Shown here: in pieces, positions 59,946 through 64,000 of the stretch
How positions within the stretch are numbered: position 1 is the stretch's first letter
How the letters are laid out: each line of letters opens with the position of its first letter
Origin: Taeniopygia guttata
Lineage: Eukaryota; Chordata; Aves; Passeriformes; Estrildidae
Direction: 5' to 3'
Assembly (NCBI RefSeq): GCF_048771995.1
Contig: NC_133024.1
Span: 26,180,001 to 26,244,000, forward strand
DNA length: 64,000 bases
Position numbers and translations under genes: made by a program
The notes under the pieces: generated by a model
The model's input: only the letters and a program-made list of their open reading frames with translations
Told to the model about the DNA's origin: nothing
Database searches by the model: none

Positions 59946-62857
59946 CCTGGTGTGACTCAAAGGCTTTGCTTACCAAGAGCTTTTGGAATGGAATCCATGG
60001 TAAAGCCCTTGAAAACCTCTGCTTACAGCACAAACTGTTGTTGCAACCTCCTGCCTTGCCCTGATATTCACATCCCCACAGTCTTAAAATGATGTGTAAT
60101 CTCTGTGGGAAGTGCAGATTTAATAATTAGTCCGAGGATTCTTTCATGTCAACAAGAGCCTGGTTTATTTTGCTTAATGTTTGCAGCCATGTTGGTTCTG
60201 TTCAGCTGTGTGAATTTGGAGCCGGCTGCTTCTGCCTGTTCCCATCTAGAGAATGGAATTCAGTTGTACTTTTTTTCCTTTCTTTCCTTCCCTCCCCCTA
60301 TCTCTGTGGTGGTGGTGGAACTGAAGTACAAATATTTGTCTTTCCTGGTCTAACACGTTTTTATGCAGAGCTCAGAGCTCTCTCTTTATTCAGCTGTCTT
60401 ATTGCTCTGTTCACCTTGAAACACAGGAGAAACTTCAAGGTCAGTCATCTGAGAAACAAAACTCTCATGAGTGTGGCTGGTGAATCGCCCCTGCACACGG
60501 CAGAGCCTTGGCCCTGGGAAGGAATATGAGGAGCAGAAGTCTCTGAAGCAGTCCCAACCCTGCCTCAGCCCTACAGCACAAAAGGCAGCAGTATGGTTAT
60601 TGTGGACAAATATTTGTGCAGGGCCTGCCTTGTCCAAGGATGCATTTGGTACACAAGTTTGTTTCCCAAGATGAGGGTTTCAGCTTGGAGAGTGCAGGTG
60701 AAGTCTAGCACTGTATTATAATTCCAATAGAGACAGTCTCCTACTGTGAATGTGCAAGGAAGGGGAAGGTGCAACTAGTTTTCTGGGGGGGCTGGCAATG
60801 ATCTGCTCCAAAATGAAGTCCCTCAGCAGTGCTGGCAGTGCAGGAGTGACAGCAGCCTGGCTGACCCTGTTTCTGCTCAGGCAAAACTTCCTCCTCATCT
60901 CTCTAGTCCTAAGGGAGTGGAGATGGATGCAGAGGAGGCTCATAATATTTGTGATGATTATAATTTTAAATTAAAACACTACTTTTTCACTGGAGTTCCT
61001 CTTTTCTTTACATGAAGTTTTGTGTTGGAAGGGAGAGGTATGTGTGATGGGAGCAGTGGTTCTATAGCAGGGAAGGCTTCTTGAGTTAGAACTGCTTGTT
61101 TTTAAAATGAAATAACCTTTGGAAAGGTGTGGAGGGGGAAGCATGTTTGAAGTAAATAAGTCACTTTTTTTTCTTCACCTCCTGCTTTTTTCGCTCTTCT
61201 AAAAATATTTTGCTGAAGTCAAGTGCCAAATGACTTTCAAAGGGAAAGATGGGATTACTAACACTGGCTCAATAGTGAATTCATTAAATCTGTAGCATGA
61301 AAATGTATGTGTTGTCTATATCAAGGCAAGAGAATCTAGGAGCAAAGCAGGGATTACAAGTTTAAGGTAGGTCAAATAGAAGAAGGCCTAAAAAAATCAT
61401 AAACATCCATTCATAAGTGTTACATTTTTATCACTGCCCCTTGAGATGCTCCTCCTAGACAGTTCATCCTGACAGGGAAAATGTCTTTCTCCAAGACACT
61501 AATTAGGGTTCCTTCTAATCTGTAGCACTAAATTGGAGAGTGAGTGACAACAGATGAAGAGAAGCCCTGGTTGCAGTTAAATGGTAATTTTTTCTGCACT
61601 TTCCCAAGCTTCGTCATAGTTGCACCTACATTTTGCTTGACTTACACCCAAGCTTATTCCCGAGTCATCAACCATTAATTGGGAATTTCTTGTGCAGGTT
61701 TGGCCAGAAGGCAAATCCCACCTGTTTTCTTGCAGTGTTTGGCAGAAAACACTGCAACACTTCCTGTTGTATAAGGAAGATGCCCATCAACCAAAGCTCT
61801 TGGGAGCTGCTGCTGTATCCCTGAGATGCTGTGAGGGGAGAGCAGAGCTGCGCCCTGGGATGGGGATCTGGCCCCTCCACTGGAAGTGCAGGATCTGCTC
61901 ACAAGAAGCCCTGTACTGCTGTGGCAATGGCAGCAGGGTAGATAACTAGATGGACTGGAACCTCAATTGGCATCTGTCCAGCTTCTTAATCACCCTGTTT
62001 GTTTCCTGAACTTTATAATAAAGATATTGATGGGGTTAGATTCAGTGTGATGCTCCAGACTGATCTGGGTACGTGCAAATGTAGGCGGAGCAGAGGTATT
62101 CATTGCCAGGGAATTGTTGGTATATTGAGGTGAAATTTAAATTACATTAGGATCTTCTTAACAAGCTGCACTGTAAGTGTTGCTTCTGACTTCAGATGTT
62201 CCTCTATGTTTGAGGCACCCTGTTTGAATGTGGCCTGGCAAGCAGCTTTTCCTGTGTAGAATACAGAGAGAAAGGTGAGAGGGGGAAATAAGTGTAGTGG
62301 GATCCCATCTGTGAGTCTAGGCCATAACTAGTCCTGTCTTGATGCAGATTGATGTTGCCCCAGATATGATCAGAGCAAAAAGAGCTCAAGGCACCTGAAT
62401 ATGGACTTCTAGGGGAGCAGGGCAAAGAAGCTATAACCAGCTGTTAGAGAGAGCAAATACAGAGTGCTGAGCACAGTAAGGATGTAGAAAAGTCATTATG
62501 GTAGTAATATGGGATATACCAGTTTTCTTGTGTGTAAGTGCTTAGATTTAAAAGAGTATTGAGTCTTGAGATTCTTACCTCCCTCTCCTGATATTCCTAT
62601 TCCTACATGTATTATAAGATAATGGAATCAGCAGCAAAGCTGAATAAATGTTGTAGGTGGTGTATAATCAGCTTAGTTTTGTGGAAAAAGGGAAACCAAA
62701 TGAGGGGTTTGGCTGCTGGATCACGGCAGAGGGAAGGGACTTTCTCCCAGTTCTCAGGCTTTTCTCTGTCGAGGCATTAATCACCAATGCTTTTGTTTCC
62801 CTTCCCTTGCGCTTCTCTAGAATAGATGGGAGACTCTTTTCTTAGTAAGGATGATCA

Positions 62858-63050
62858 ATCATCATAACAAGTCTTCTAGAGAGGTTATGGAGTCTCCATC
62901 CATGGTCAGCTGGCTCTAGGTGATCCTGCTTGTGCCCAGTTCTGGTCTCTCCAATATAAGGAAGGTATGGATTTACTGGAGTGAGTCCAGTGCAGAGCCA
63001 CAAAGCTGATAAAGGAATACCTCTCCTATAAGGAGAGGGCTGGGAGTGAA
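62858..63050 (+). mobile_element. Two CR1 3' segments in reversed order
   Basis: The left part (about 62858-62930) carries GGAGTCTCCATCCATGGTCA and GGCTCTAGGTGATCCTGCTT, which lies near the CR1 3' end. The right part (62931-63050) carries TGCCCAGTTCTGGTCTCTCC and AGAGCCACAAAGCTGATAAA, which in CR1 lies upstream of it. Two insertions or a local rearrangement would explain the order. Confidence 0.65.
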
Positions 63051-64000
63051 TTGTACTCATTCAATGTACACATACTCATGTACAATTAAGAAAACCTGAC
63101 TATCTGCAATATATGCATAACTCATGTCCTGGGTTATGGTCTTTATTTGTGAAATCCACAGAGAAGAGAATTTCCCAATTTCTGGCTTGTATTTGTGGAT
63201 AGTTGAAGGATGTGTAAGCCAGTAGTATTTGCTGTGAGTTTGATGTGAGCTCCCCTTTGCATTGAGTTGATCTGCTGAGCCCTGGAGGGTTCACAGAGCC
63301 ATGTCCAGCCTGAGGCGAGTGAGAATCACTTCACCTGTGGAGGTGGGCTTGCTTGAACTGTTTCATGGGCAACAAGCTGCTGGACAGGTAGCTGAAATGT
63401 GTCCTTTCTGCAGTGATAGTTGTTTTCCCCGTGGGTGGAGAATTGTTCCATGTCCTTGCAGGAGACTGGCTTGACCATTGTGTCTTCATGCTCCTTAGAT
63501 TTGTTTTCTTGTTCCGTTCCAGTTTCTTCACTCATGTCCTCATTCCCTGTCACAGCAAACACCAAGAAACAAGCAGGAGTTCGTTCAGCCCAAGTTACAC
63601 CAATGTGTGCTGGCTTGGCTCCCTTGGGGCAGCTACTAGGACTAAGGAAGCCACTGAATTATCTTCCAGTGCTGCCTGTGGTGACACCCTTCAGGTGTTT
63701 CTTGTGTGTTTTGCTTTGTGGTGCCGTTTTTCTTAACTTTGTTTTAGCTCCTTATGGTGAAATATACTTGGAAACAAAATTGCATATGTAGTTCTTGTGA
63801 GTGGAAAGCAAAACTGAAAAGCAGGCCAAAAAAGCTTTGCAAAGGTTTAGAAGCCAGAAGGCAAAGATTCTAATGAGAAAAGATTCTAATGTCTGCCCTT
63901 CTATTTCAAGGGGGTTTAATTAAATTATTTGGGGTTTTTTTTGTTGAAGACCTAATATTTTAGGAATTGGTGGCTGTCACCTCTGTATTATGGCGATAAT

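Larger units (their letters stand above)
51838..64000. other. SIDT1 intron 1 (open to the right)
   Basis: No second SIDT1 exon (expected to resume near VTAVRVYV in the human protein) was found on the plus strand. The intron holds an A-rich tract (about 52225-52330), CR1 fragments at 53520-53895 and 62858-63050, and an isolated CpG-rich patch at 59750-59945. Two unexplained frames are noted in the findings. Elsewhere nothing was recognised. Confidence 0.55.

Noticed and set aside
51838-64000. Search for SIDT1 exon 2
   Set aside because: Several CAG acceptor-like sites were read (for example near 57964 and 61699), but none is followed by a frame resembling the expected VTAVRVYV segment.
1-64000. 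CRISPR arrays, operons, tRNA and rRNA genes
   Set aside because: This is vertebrate nuclear DNA with intron-containing genes. No repeat-spacer array and no tRNA or rRNA signature was seen.

Overview
The window looks like nuclear DNA from a bird, probably a songbird. It holds four vertebrate genes with short introns and very GC-rich first exons in CpG islands. Almost every recognisable interspersed repeat is a CR1 LINE tail, and there is one solo LTR that resembles songbird ERVL-type LTRs. The species assignment is inference, because no species-specific marker was read.

Layout from left to right. (1) Positions 1-2177 hold the putative first coding exon of VTCN1 (B7-H4, minus strand) and part of its first intron; the rest of that gene would lie left of the window. 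(2) Positions about 4.6-8.05 kb hold a complex tandem-repeat domain with a period near 1.1-1.2 kb. It contains G-rich minisatellite blocks and a T-rich block studded with TTAGGG hexamers, and it is bracketed by two copies of a roughly 200-base unit. (3) TRIM45 (minus strand) is complete in six coding exons from 16526 down to 9037, predicting 527 aa with RING, two B-boxes, coiled coil and filamin repeat. (4) Positions 16.5-23.1 kb are intergenic, with CR1 scraps and two strong palindromes. (5) SPICE1 (minus strand) is complete in 17 coding exons from 45784 down to 23183, predicting 812 aa; every exon junction keeps phase and the exon lengths sum to a whole number of codons. (6) Positions 45.8-51.6 kb form the head-to-head spacer between SPICE1 and SIDT1, with a solo LTR and an old LINE fossil. 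(7) SIDT1 (plus strand) contributes only exon 1 (51649-51837); its first intron fills the window to the right end.

The genes do not form one pathway. VTCN1 is an immune checkpoint ligand, TRIM45 a ubiquitin ligase, SPICE1 a centriole and spindle protein, and SIDT1 a SID-1 family membrane protein. The neighbourhood itself is informative. SPICE1 and SIDT1 are head-to-head neighbours in mammals too (human 3q13), whereas TRIM45 and VTCN1 belong to human 1p13, so a synteny junction between those two blocks lies at about 16.6-23.1 kb.

No undescribed gene system was found. The most unusual object is the telomere-like macrosatellite between VTCN1 and TRIM45. Three perfect palindromes and a few unexplained open frames are also listed for checking.
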